Source: an uncultured Collinsella sp. (GTDB taxonomy: Bacteria; Actinomycetota; Coriobacteriia; Coriobacteriales; Coriobacteriaceae). Taken from it: DNA of 5,768 bases. Where the stretch lies: contig CABULX010000125.1 of NCBI GenBank assembly GCA_902492545.1, forward strand, positions 1-5,768, written 5' to 3'. Positions 1 to 5,276 of this stretch are shown in pieces. The notes under the pieces were generated by a model. It saw nothing but the letters and a program-made list of their open reading frames with translations. It made no database searches and was not told where the DNA came from. Both the position numbers and the translations under genes were made by a program. Each line of letters begins with the position of its first letter. Within the stretch, counting starts at the first letter, position 1.

Positions 1-1
1 T

Positions 2-568
2 GGCCTGATGCTCAAGGACCCGGGTGCAGCGTATTACGTGTACGAATGCTCGGGGGAGCCGGGGCGCGTGACGGGTGTCGTGGCGATCTGCCCGACGAGT
101 GTACTTGCGGGCGGCAAGGGCGATGCCAGCGCCGACGTGGCCGCCGCCGCGCGCGCGATCGCCGAGCTCAAGGTGCAGCCGCGCCCCGTATCGCTCGCCT
201 ACGAGGCCTCGCCCGTCATGGATATCATCCTGGGCGCCGCCAAAGAGGGCGCGTCGCTCTACGCCGTCACCGACCCCGCGGGCATTACGCACCGCGCGTG
301 GGAGGTCAAGCGTGAGGACGCCGTCGGGGCCATCCGCGCTATGCTCGACCAAGCACCGGAGCCGGCACTGGCCGACGACCCCACCTACGCCGCCGCTCTG
401 ACCGGGGCGTCGCAGCTGCTGGCCGATGAGGCCCGTGCCGCCGGCACCTACACGGGCAAAGAGCCGTTCAACTTTGCCGTAGCTGCGCTCTTCCCCGCCG
501 CGCAGGTCAGCGGCGCCGCGCCGCAGGTTCCGACGGGTCTGCTCACGCACCAGGTCGCACGGTTCTAG
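2..568 (+). CDS. DUF1015 family protein, 3' part only (5' end outside window)
   Basis: The frame is open from the left edge, and about 188 residues are visible. The ATG at position 8 is probably internal: the text around it (GLMLKDPGAAYYVYE) reads like the DUF1015 segment that leads into the AYYVY strand. Family-like stretches follow in the expected order: RVTGVVAIC, then PVSLAYEASPVMDIIL, then LYAVTDPAGITHRAWEV, then FNFAVAALFPAAQ near the C terminus. DUF1015 proteins are cytosolic and conserved in many bacteria, and their biochemical role is not established. Two things are odd. Where the family usually has an ADGHHR-like motif, this protein reads ADDPTYAAAL. It also ends about 20 residues after the ALFP segment, whereas typical members continue for over 100 residues. 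It may be a shorter lineage-specific variant or a degenerate paralogue. The family call is from remembered sequence similarity. The gene ends 45 bp before a strong terminator hairpin. Confidence 0.7.
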   Translation, partial: GLMLKDPGAAYYVYECSGEPGRVTGVVAICPTSVLAGGKGDASADVAAAARAIAELKVQPRPVSLAYEASPVMDIILGAAKEGASLYAVTDPAGITHRAWEVKREDAVGAIRAMLDQAPEPALADDPTYAAALTGASQLLADEARAAGTYTGKEPFNFAVAALFPAAQVSGAAPQVPTGLLTHQVARF

Positions 569-613
569 CAAGACCAAAGCGCCCGGCACAAAAATCGACA
601 GCTCAACAAACAG

Positions 614-654
614 GGGGCGGAGATGCAGCAGGTACATGCATCTCCGCCCCTTTT
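614..654. terminator. Strong hairpin terminator, probably bidirectional
   Basis: A perfect 14-bp stem (614-627 pairs with 637-650; arm GGGGCGGAGATGCA) encloses a 9-nt loop. On the + strand it is followed by TTTT (651-654), the form of an intrinsic terminator for the DUF1015 gene. On the - strand the stem is followed by CTGTTTGTTG, which is moderately U-rich. The same hairpin could therefore end the phosphatase transcript arriving from the right. Its position between two convergent genes fits this dual use. Confidence 0.85.
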
Positions 655-697
655 GCGTCGAGAAGTTATGCCGGCGACCCGTGCCGCCACGCTCGCG

Positions 698-1333
698 TTA
701 TCCCCGTTGCGGGCCTGCTGCCGCCACAAGTGGTTCAAGCCCCAGCTCGCGCGCGTAATCCTCCTGCGTAAAGACTTCGACCAACTCAAACGTGTCGGAT
801 TCGTCGTCAAACGCAAAGTGCAGCACCGAGCAGTTGCCCGGCACGCGATCGCGCTCGTCGGCCGCCGCACCCTTCACGTGATCCATAAACTCCTTGATAG
901 CCGAGCCATGGCTTACCGCGAGCACACACGTATGGTCCGGACGCTGCATGAGTTCGGTCAGCGTCGCCGCCATGCGCTCGCGCACCTGCATCTGGCCCTC
1001 GCCGCCAAACTGACGATAGAAATCTCGCCACGGGCGCTCGGGCATAAGCATCACGCGCTCGGCCTCAAAGTCGCCAAAGAACCACTCACGCAGACCGTCC
1101 AGGCGCTCGTACGCCAAGCCCGGCCACAGGTTGGCGATAGTCTGCTCGGTGCGATGAAGTGTGGAGGTGAAGGCATGATCGGGTTCAATGCCACGCGCAC
1201 GTAAGAACATGCCGGCACGCGCCGCCTGGTCGCATCCCAGCTGCGTGAGCGGCGAGTCACTCCAACCCTGAATAATGCGCTTAAGGTTGAATATTGTCTG
1301 CCCATGACGAACCAGATACAGGTCTTTATTCAT
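698..1333 (-). CDS. Histidine phosphatase family protein (phosphoglycerate mutase-like), second of a tandem pair
   Basis: The 211-residue cytosolic protein has the phosphoglycerate mutase-like fold signature. The N-terminal LYLVRHGQT contains the catalytic His10, which becomes phosphorylated in this family, with Arg9 beside it. Arg61 lies in the TSTLHRTEQT segment, Glu83 in LREW is the likely acid, and His142 is in AVSHGS. Substrate cannot be deduced; the family includes sugar-phosphate, nucleotide and cobalamin-pathway phosphatases as well as mutases. The start is the ATG at 1333, with AAAGGA 5 nt upstream (1339-1344). An in-frame TTG at 1357 would overlap the preceding stop and has no comparable binding site. 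The gene lies 17 bp after the upstream phosphatase and is clearly its paralogue, sharing REW, PW.D...FGGE, CVLAVSHGS and VLHF blocks. It carries about 30 extra C-terminal residues. Co-transcription with its neighbour is very likely. Confidence 0.9.
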   Translation of the reverse strand: MNKDLYLVRHGQTIFNLKRIIQGWSDSPLTQLGCDQAARAGMFLRARGIEPDHAFTSTLHRTEQTIANLWPGLAYERLDGLREWFFGDFEAERVMLMPERPWRDFYRQFGGEGQMQVRERMAATLTELMQRPDHTCVLAVSHGSAIKEFMDHVKGAAADERDRVPGNCSVLHFAFDDESDTFELVEVFTQEDYARELGLEPLVAAAGPQRG

Positions 1334-1350
1334 AGGGGTCCTTTCGTTCG

Positions 1351-1893
1351 TTACCAATCAAGGAGCGAAAACGCACCGTCGCAATAGCCAAAATGAAGCA
1401 CGGCACCGTTGTCGGGTAGCTCTCCCCTGCCAGTCACATACTCAAGAAACTCCTGGCAGGAAGAGCCGTGGGAGACTGCCAGCACACAGTCGTGCTGCGG
1501 CCTGGCCATGATGTGGGACAGCGCCGCGACCATGCGCGACTGGAGCTCGCCTTCAGACTCGCCACCAAAGGCCACCGGATAATCACCCCAGGGCTGCGGC
1601 GGCATCTCGCGATTTGATGTACCCTCCAGCGAGCCCAAATGCCACTCGCGCAGGTCATCGACCAGCTCTATCGAGCGGCCCTCACCAGCAATTAGCTCAG
1701 CCGTACGCCGCGCCCGGCCCAACGGGGAGGAATACACACGGTCAAAGGTCACGCCACGCGCCTCAAACGCCGCGCGCGTCGCCAGCGCCTGCTCGCGCCC
1801 GCGCGCCGTAAGCGGCGAATCGTGCCCACCCTGCAAAATGTTCTGCACATTGAGCTCAGTCTGCCCATGCCGCACCAAATACAAATCTGCCAC
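1351..1893 (-). CDS. Histidine phosphatase family protein (phosphoglycerate mutase-like), first of a tandem pair
   Basis: This is a 180-residue protein of the histidine phosphatase superfamily. The RHG motif is at residues 8-10 (LYLVRHGQTELN), so His9 is the expected phosphohistidine. SSPLGRARRTAE supplies Arg60, LREWHLGSLEG supplies Glu83, and AVSHGSS supplies His142, so the catalytic set is complete. The short length and the LxLVRHGQTxxN...GxxDSPLTxxGxxQA pattern resemble small-molecule phosphatases annotated as phosphoglycerate mutase-like. The substrate is unknown. Translation starts at a GTG (1893), preceded by the purine-rich GGGGAGGA about 3 nt away; no better ATG start is seen. It is followed after 17 bp by its paralogue, consistent with tandem duplication. 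Upstream lie a REP-like hairpin and then the nitroreductase gene on the same strand. I see no convincing promoter of its own in that gap, so read-through from the nitroreductase is plausible. Confidence 0.9.
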   Translation of the reverse strand: MADLYLVRHGQTELNVQNILQGGHDSPLTARGREQALATRAAFEARGVTFDRVYSSPLGRARRTAELIAGEGRSIELVDDLREWHLGSLEGTSNREMPPQPWGDYPVAFGGESEGELQSRMVAALSHIMARPQHDCVLAVSHGSSCQEFLEYVTGRGELPDNGAVLHFGYCDGAFSLLDW

Positions 1894-1908
1894 ACGTCCT
1901 CCCCTCGC

Positions 1909-1943
1909 ACCACCGCAAAGGGGACAGGTACCTTTGTGGTGGT
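1909..1943. repeat. REP-like palindromic element (13-bp stem, 9-nt loop)
   Basis: The arms 1909-1921 and 1931-1943 form a 13-bp stem with one G-T wobble, around the loop GGACAGGTA. Neither side has a run of T, so it is a poor intrinsic terminator. The core GGGGACAGGTACC resembles words that I recall recurring in intergenic REP-like elements linked to IS200-type (RAYT) transposases; this link is memory-based and unverified. A second small stem (ACCGC 1946-1950 with GCGGT 1962-1966) and a 10-bp perfect palindrome, CACCGCGGTG (1958-1967), follow at once, giving a compact structured cassette. It sits between nitroreductase and phosphatase genes on the same strand, so it could alter mRNA stability or attenuate read-through. 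Confidence 0.5.
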
Positions 1944-1975
1944 TTACCGCCGGATCACACCGCGGTGACGCTCAA

Positions 1976-2647
1976 CTACACCAGTACGTCGACAAGCGAG
2001 CGCTTGGGTACGTGGTGCACCTGCGCCTCGTCGCGCCAATAATTGATGGAGCCGTCGGGGTTGGAATCGATCGCATCGATCACCTGTGTCTCGGCCGGAA
2101 CGCCAAACGCCATGATCAGCTTGAGCTCATACTTGTCGTTATCGAGCCCCATGGCATCGATCGCGTGGGGCGTAAAGGCCTTGAACATGCAGGCTGCCAC
2201 CTCGGGCGTGGCGCTGCGGGCGGCGAGCATCATCGTCTGCGCGGCAATGCCCGTGTCGACCTCGGTAATGGGAGCGGCTGGCTTGCCCGGAACGGCGCGC
2301 TCAGCAAGAATCGCGATGTAGCCGGTCGGGCGCTCGCCCTCATCGGGACCCGGCCAATCCTTGAGCGCACCGGCCCATGCAAGCTCGTCAAATACACGCG
2401 CGCAGTCCTCTGCACCGCTTACCACATGAAAACGCAGACGCTGAGCATTGGCACCACAGGGAGTCAGGTGCGCCAGCTCCGCCAGCTCAAGCAAAAGCTC
2501 ACGCGGCACGCGCATGGACTCGTCAAAGCGACGGCACGTGCGGGCGCAGCGAACCAACGCATCAAACGCGTCCAAGCCGAGCTTTTCGCAACCCTGCTTT
2601 GCCATCGACTCAGCGCTTACCGGCGCTGCGGGAACTGCTTCGTTCAT
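1976..2647 (-). CDS. Nitroreductase family protein (FMN-dependent oxidoreductase)
   Basis: The 223-residue protein reads as a nitroreductase-fold flavoenzyme, which normally works as an FMN-binding homodimer using NAD(P)H. Visible marks are the N-terminal RCARTCRRFDE (residues 33-43; the R..RxF phosphate-binding signature) and TPCGANAQRLRFHVV (62-76; the S/P-GANxQ.WRF motif). DTGIAAQTMMLAARS (131-145) is the central helix. The C-terminal part has ELKLIMAFGVPAE (174-186) and YWRDEAQVHHVPKRSL (203-218), a tail seen in a putative reductase subgroup. The physiological substrate cannot be read from sequence; flavin, quinone, nitro compounds or ferric complexes are possible. The ATG at 2647 is preferred over an in-frame TTG at 2659. 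The ribosome site is only a G run (GGGGG) just upstream. A promoter and a DtxR-like box lie upstream (2676-2733), suggesting metal control. It may be the first gene of an operon with the two phosphatases. Confidence 0.88.
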   Translation of the reverse strand: MNEAVPAAPVSAESMAKQGCEKLGLDAFDALVRCARTCRRFDESMRVPRELLLELAELAHLTPCGANAQRLRFHVVSGAEDCARVFDELAWAGALKDWPGPDEGERPTGYIAILAERAVPGKPAAPITEVDTGIAAQTMMLAARSATPEVAACMFKAFTPHAIDAMGLDNDKYELKLIMAFGVPAETQVIDAIDSNPDGSINYWRDEAQVHHVPKRSLVDVLV

Positions 2648-2675
2648 AGGGACCCCCAATTTCGGGCAATTGTTC

Positions 2676-2694
2676 TTAGGAAAATCTAACCTAA
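2676..2694. promoter_or_regulatory. Putative DtxR/IdeR-type operator (iron box-like 19-mer)
   Basis: The 19-mer TTAGGAAAATCTAACCTAA has perfect 5-bp inverted outer arms (TTAGG/CCTAA). By hand it agrees with the remembered DtxR/IdeR consensus TTAGGTTAGSCTAACCTAA at 15 of 19 positions; the mismatches are central or in the left inner half. It lies just downstream of the predicted -10 of the nitroreductase promoter, roughly +5 to +23, where a bound repressor would block transcription. DtxR-family regulators (iron or manganese sensing) are common in Actinomycetota. No such regulator gene is in this window, so the regulator is inferred. Confidence 0.5.
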
Positions 2695-2704
2695 AACGTA
2701 GGCA

Positions 2705-2733
2705 ATTACATACAGCGGCGTAATGTTCTACAA
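2705..2733 (-). promoter_or_regulatory. Predicted sigma70-type promoter for the nitroreductase gene
   Basis: Read on the - strand, TTGTAG (2728-2733) and TGTAAT (2705-2710) are separated by exactly 17 nt. The -10 matches 5 of 6 consensus bases; the -35 matches only the first three. The predicted start point is near 2698, giving a leader of about 50 nt before the ATG at 2647. It lies in an AT-rich island that contrasts with the GC-rich coding DNA, which supports a promoter region. Confidence 0.45.
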
Positions 2734-2734
2734 T
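2729..2734 (+). promoter_or_regulatory. Possible -10 element for the HdeD-like gene
   Basis: TACAAT matches the -10 consensus at 5 of 6 positions and lies in the same AT-rich island as the divergent nitroreductase promoter. No convincing -35 is present 16-18 nt upstream (TTACAT is the nearest). If used, the leader to the start at 2912 would be about 170 nt. That leader contains two mutually exclusive short hairpins: 2777-2782 with 2803-2808, and 2787-2792 with 2806-2811. The element is weakly supported. Confidence 0.2.
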
Positions 2735-2911
2735 TGTTGATTAATCCTCACTGGAGCGGGAACAAAAGTAACAATTCGGGAATGTAGGGCGGCAATTCGT
2801 CCTTCCCGCCCCATGCATCGGCGCCCTTGGGCGATACTTGTTGCAGCACTTTTGGCGTACGCCGCACGGAGAGCAATGAACGCGACGTGCACCACACGGA
2901 AAGGAGACATT

Positions 2912-3514
2912 ATGGGCATCTTTAAGAACGATGACCAAAAATCGAGCCAGTTTGGATTTGACGAGAAAAGCATGGCGGGCAAAGCCGTCAAGGCCGTACG
3001 CTGGATCTACGCCATCACGGGCGTCTTAGCGCTCATTGCTGGTATCGCGCTGCTTTTTGCACCCGCCAAGTCCCTCGTCTTTTTGACGACTGTCCTGGGT
3101 TTTTACTTTGTAATCACTGCTGCCATCAGGCTGTTCACTGCCATTTTTGAGCCGCTGCTGCCCACCGGCTGGCGCGTGACGAGCATCATCTCCAACCTAC
3201 TCATTATCTTGGGCGGCGTCATAATCCTGCGCAACCAGGCCTTCTCGACCGCGACGCTCACCACGATGGTGGTTATCGTGGCCGGCTTTGGCTGGATTGT
3301 CGAAGGTGTCATGTCCATTCTGGAGTCCGAGCTTTCGTCCAACCGCGCCCTCGCTATCCTGAGCGGTGCACTCTCCATCATCGCCGGCATGTTCGTGTTT
3401 ATCTATCCGCTATGGTCGGCCAAGATGCTCGTCATCTTTAGCGGCGCCGCGCTGCTGGTGTTTGGCGTTACGCTGATTGTTCGCGCTATTCAATTTGGCA
3501 AACTGGCGCACTAG
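2912..3514 (+). CDS. HdeD family (DUF308) integral membrane protein
   Basis: The 200-residue protein has a short charged N-terminal tail followed by six hydrophobic segments, at about 31-50, 54-78, 89-106, 115-137, 145-165 and 170-192. They fall into three two-helix units with recurring G-x(2)-x-I-x-A/G-G patterns (ITGVLALIAGIALLFAP, SNLLIILGGVIIL, LSGALSIIAGMFVFIYP). This is the layout of the DUF308/HdeD family. HdeD of Escherichia coli is linked to acid resistance at high cell density, but the molecular role of the family is unknown and should not be transferred. The start at 2912 has AAGGAG (2901-2906) 5 nt away. An in-frame ATG at 2876 with GGAGAG close by would add 12 residues encoding the downstream ribosome site, so it is less likely. 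The stop TAG is followed immediately by the ATG of the next gene, indicating translational coupling. Confidence 0.88.
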   Translation: MGIFKNDDQKSSQFGFDEKSMAGKAVKAVRWIYAITGVLALIAGIALLFAPAKSLVFLTTVLGFYFVITAAIRLFTAIFEPLLPTGWRVTSIISNLLIILGGVIILRNQAFSTATLTTMVVIVAGFGWIVEGVMSILESELSSNRALAILSGALSIIAGMFVFIYPLWSAKMLVIFSGAALLVFGVTLIVRAIQFGKLAH

Positions 3515-3997
3515 ATGCCGCGAACGCTCTTTATTGATGCCGACGCCTGCCCGGTCACGCGCGAGTCGATTGACTGCGCGCGGCGGGCGGGCGTCGCCGT
3601 TGTTATCGCCGGCAACAGCACGCAAAACCTGGAACGGCACATTCGCCGCGACGACCCGCGCGATGCCGAGCACGCGCGACGCGGCTTTTGGGTCACGACG
3701 CTCGACGTGAGTGTGGGCGCCGACAGCGCCGACTTTGCCATTGTCGAACGCCTGCAGGCGGGCGACGTGGTCGTGACGCAGGACATTGGCTTGGCGAGCA
3801 TGGTGCTCGGGCGCGATGCCGCCGCCATCGGTGTGCGCGGGCGCGTCTACGACAAAGCGACCATCGACATGCAACTGTTTATTCGCCACGAGGAAAAGAA
3901 GGTGCGCCGCGCCGGCGGTCGCACTCGCGGTCCGGCGGCATTTACCAGCGAAGACCGCGCCCGCTTTAAACGCAACCTCACCGAGCTGTTACGCTAA
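3515..3997 (+). CDS. YaiI/YqxD family protein (DUF188, UPF0178), PIN-like fold
   Basis: The 160-residue protein matches the typical length and all main blocks of the YaiI/YqxD (DUF188) family. These are FIDADACPV at 6-14 with Asp8 and Asp10, VSVGADSADFAIVE at 65-78, GDVVVTQDIGLAS at 83-95, and the C-terminal GGRTRGPAAFTSEDRARF at 134-151. The spaced acidic residues (Asp8, Asp10, Asp70, Asp73, Asp90) resemble the metal-binding cluster of PIN-like nucleases. Activity has not been firmly shown for the family, so a nuclease role is inference. The ATG at 3515 directly follows the TAG of the HdeD-like gene with no spacer and no strong ribosome site. Expression probably depends on translation of the upstream gene. 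It converges on the exporter gene with only 19 bp between the stops. Confidence 0.92.
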   Translation: MPRTLFIDADACPVTRESIDCARRAGVAVVIAGNSTQNLERHIRRDDPRDAEHARRGFWVTTLDVSVGADSADFAIVERLQAGDVVVTQDIGLASMVLGRDAAAIGVRGRVYDKATIDMQLFIRHEEKKVRRAGGRTRGPAAFTSEDRARFKRNLTELLR

Positions 3998-4016
3998 ACA
4001 AGGTAGATTTTTGGGC

Positions 4017-5105
4017 TTAGAGACCAAAGGCGGAGAGAACGAGTCCCCAACCGGCGCCGATGACGTACATCATGACCAGGAACATGACGTTTTCGCGGGC
4101 GCTGCGGTTGGTGCGGAACAGCACCAGGTAGCCCACACCGGCAGAGATGAGCGTGCCGGCGAGCATCGGGGCCAGCTGCAGCGCGCCTTCCAGGTACAGT
4201 TGCGTGATGACGACGCTGGCCGAGCAGTTGGGGATCAGGCCGACGAGTGCCGAGCCCAGGACGGCGAGCGTCTCGTTGCCACGCAGGAACTGCTCGATCG
4301 CGGACTCGCCGAAGGTCTCGAGCACGGCGACCAGGACCAGCGTCACCAGGAAAATAAAAACCGAAACCTGCACAGTGTGCGAGATGGCGCTGCGAATAAT
4401 CGACAGGAGGGGCGCGCCCTCGTGAGAGTGGGAGTGACCGTGGCCATCATGGTGTTCATGCTCGTCCTCATGACCGTGATCGTGGCCATGTCCGTGTTCG
4501 TGCTCGTCCTCGTCTTCATCGCAACCGCAATGGTCGCGCTCGCACAACTCGTGGATGTGGTCGGCGCTCACGCCCGCCTCGGCCACTTCATCAATGATGT
4601 CGCCCCCGGTATGGTCGTCGTGCGCGCAGTTCACATGAGCCGGATTGGCAGCGGTCCCCAGCACGGTACGGCGAATCGCCGCATGCGCGCGGGCATTACG
4701 ACGAAGGCCGCGGATAGCCGCGTCCACGATAAAGCCCGTGACCAGCGCGATCAGTGCCTTCGAAGCCAAAAGCATCGCCATGGTCTGCACGGGCACCTGC
4801 TCGGCGAGCAACAGCGGCAGCATCTCATCGGAGGTCGAGAGGAACACGGCGACCAGCGTGCCCAGCGTCACGACACGGCCGGCGTACAGCGTTGCTGCCA
4901 TGGCCGAAAATCCGCACTGCGGCACAATGCCCAGCAGCGAGCCAGCCACAGGACCCGCAACGCCGGCGCGCTTGATAGCGCCGTTGACGCGGTCGCCCGC
5001 AACGTGCTCAAGTGTCTCGAGAGCAAGATACGTCACCAACAAAAACGGCGCCAGCGAGAGCGTGTCCTTGCCGGCGTCGAGCAGAATATCAATCAGCAAA
5101 TCCAT
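4017..5105 (-). CDS. Putative heavy-metal/arsenic efflux permease (ArsP_2-like, about 10 TM) with His-rich loop
   Basis: The 362-residue membrane protein consists of two related halves joined by a long metal-ligand-rich loop. Each half carries the same signature: GIVPQCGFSA at 59-68 and GLIPNCSASV at 289-298, a repeated P-x-C motif suggesting internal duplication around a transport site. The loop at about 157-229 holds 19 His, 4 Cys (160, 188, 193, 195) and many Asp/Glu, including alternating GHGHDHGH and GHGHSHSH runs. Such loops commonly bind divalent metals in transporters. The organisation fits the Pfam ArsP_2 'putative 10TM heavy-metal exporter' group, also annotated as arsenic efflux or putative manganese transporter. 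The actual ion is not known, though the His richness favours a divalent metal over arsenite. The ATG at 5105 has only a distant AAAGG about 11 nt upstream. The upstream DNA contains repeated GTCCTAG words that may be regulator sites. Confidence 0.85.
   Translation of the reverse strand: MDLLIDILLDAGKDTLSLAPFLLVTYLALETLEHVAGDRVNGAIKRAGVAGPVAGSLLGIVPQCGFSAMAATLYAGRVVTLGTLVAVFLSTSDEMLPLLLAEQVPVQTMAMLLASKALIALVTGFIVDAAIRGLRRNARAHAAIRRTVLGTAANPAHVNCAHDDHTGGDIIDEVAEAGVSADHIHELCERDHCGCDEDEDEHEHGHGHDHGHEDEHEHHDGHGHSHSHEGAPLLSIIRSAISHTVQVSVFIFLVTLVLVAVLETFGESAIEQFLRGNETLAVLGSALVGLIPNCSASVVITQLYLEGALQLAPMLAGTLISAGVGYLVLFRTNRSARENVMFLVMMYVIGAGWGLVLSAFGL
4419..4637 (-). other. His/Cys/acid-rich metal-binding loop of the exporter (residues about 157-229)
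   Basis: This segment encodes the cytoplasmic or periplasmic loop between the two permease halves. It has a Cys-containing proximal part (HELCERDHCGC at 185-195), an acidic stretch, and a distal alternating His run to residue 228. At DNA level it is a simple-sequence tract of CAT/CAC-type codons, visible on the + strand as repeated TGGCCATG- and GTGATCGTGG-like words. Such tracts can vary in length between strains by slippage. Topology is not determinable from the sequence alone. Confidence 0.8.
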
Positions 5106-5147
5106 GACGGATGGAACCTTTCATGTCTTTCGGCAGCATTGTAAAAG

Positions 5148-5183
5148 TCCTAGCGGTCAACTAGGGTATTGCAGTTGTCCTAG
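5148..5183. promoter_or_regulatory. Repeated GTCCTAG words and dyads upstream of the exporter gene
   Basis: The heptamer GTCCTAG occurs at 5148-5154 and 5177-5183, 29 bp apart. Between and overlapping them are the inverted repeats CCTAG/CTAGG (5149-5153 and 5161-5165) and CAACT/AGTTG (5158-5162 and 5173-5177). On the - strand a TACAAT -10-like element (5138-5143) follows at once, with no good -35. This is the arrangement expected for a promoter controlled by a bound regulator of the exporter. The identity of the regulator is unknown, and the call is inference from repeat arrangement. Confidence 0.35.
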
Positions 5184-5204
5184 GCGCGATGCCAATAGTG
5201 CCCA

Positions 5205-5213
5205 TGGTAAACT
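5205..5213 (+). promoter_or_regulatory. Possible extended -10 promoter for the exonuclease gene
   Basis: TGGTAAACT contains a TGn extension followed by a -10-like hexamer (TAAACT, 4 of 6). It lies about 64 nt upstream of the ATG at 5277. No matching -35 is seen at 16-18 nt, which an extended -10 can tolerate. Support is modest. Confidence 0.3.
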
Positions 5214-5276
5214 ATCATCTCGCCATAACTCAATGCCACCGAGCCGCGCGACGCGGCCCGTCCAAGGAGCAGTTAT

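Noticed and set aside
1334..1357. N-terminal extension of the second phosphatase from a TTG at 1357
   Set aside because: It would overlap the stop codon of the upstream gene and translate the ribosome site; the ATG at 1333 has AAAGGA at good spacing and begins at the conserved strand.
1838..2689. A 283-codon open frame on + across the nitroreductase gene
   Set aside because: It is antisense to a protein with convincing nitroreductase motifs and shows no family resemblance or ribosome site of its own.
2665..2797. GGCAATT repeated three times (2665, 2701, 2791) in the divergent intergenic region
   Set aside because: The copies are short with irregular spacing in an AT-richer stretch, so chance is a sufficient explanation without comparative data.
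2854..2863. Perfect palindrome GGCGTACGCC upstream of the HdeD-like gene
   Set aside because: A 10-bp palindrome is not unusual in GC-rich DNA, and no promoter element is positioned to make it a convincing operator.
2813..2911. 33-residue in-frame extension of the HdeD-like protein
   Set aside because: It translates the AAGGAG site before 2912 and is Arg-rich, unlike a family N terminus; no good ribosome site precedes 2813.
3998..4016. Possible terminator between the convergent YaiI-like and exporter genes
   Set aside because: Only 19 bp with a short T run and no stem; termination must use sequence inside the opposite gene or be factor-dependent.
3786..5144. A 452-codon open frame on + across the exporter region
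   Set aside because: It is antisense to a clear two-half permease on -, its start lies inside the YaiI-like gene, and its composition (many Arg, Gln, His) is typical of a GC-rich shadow frame.
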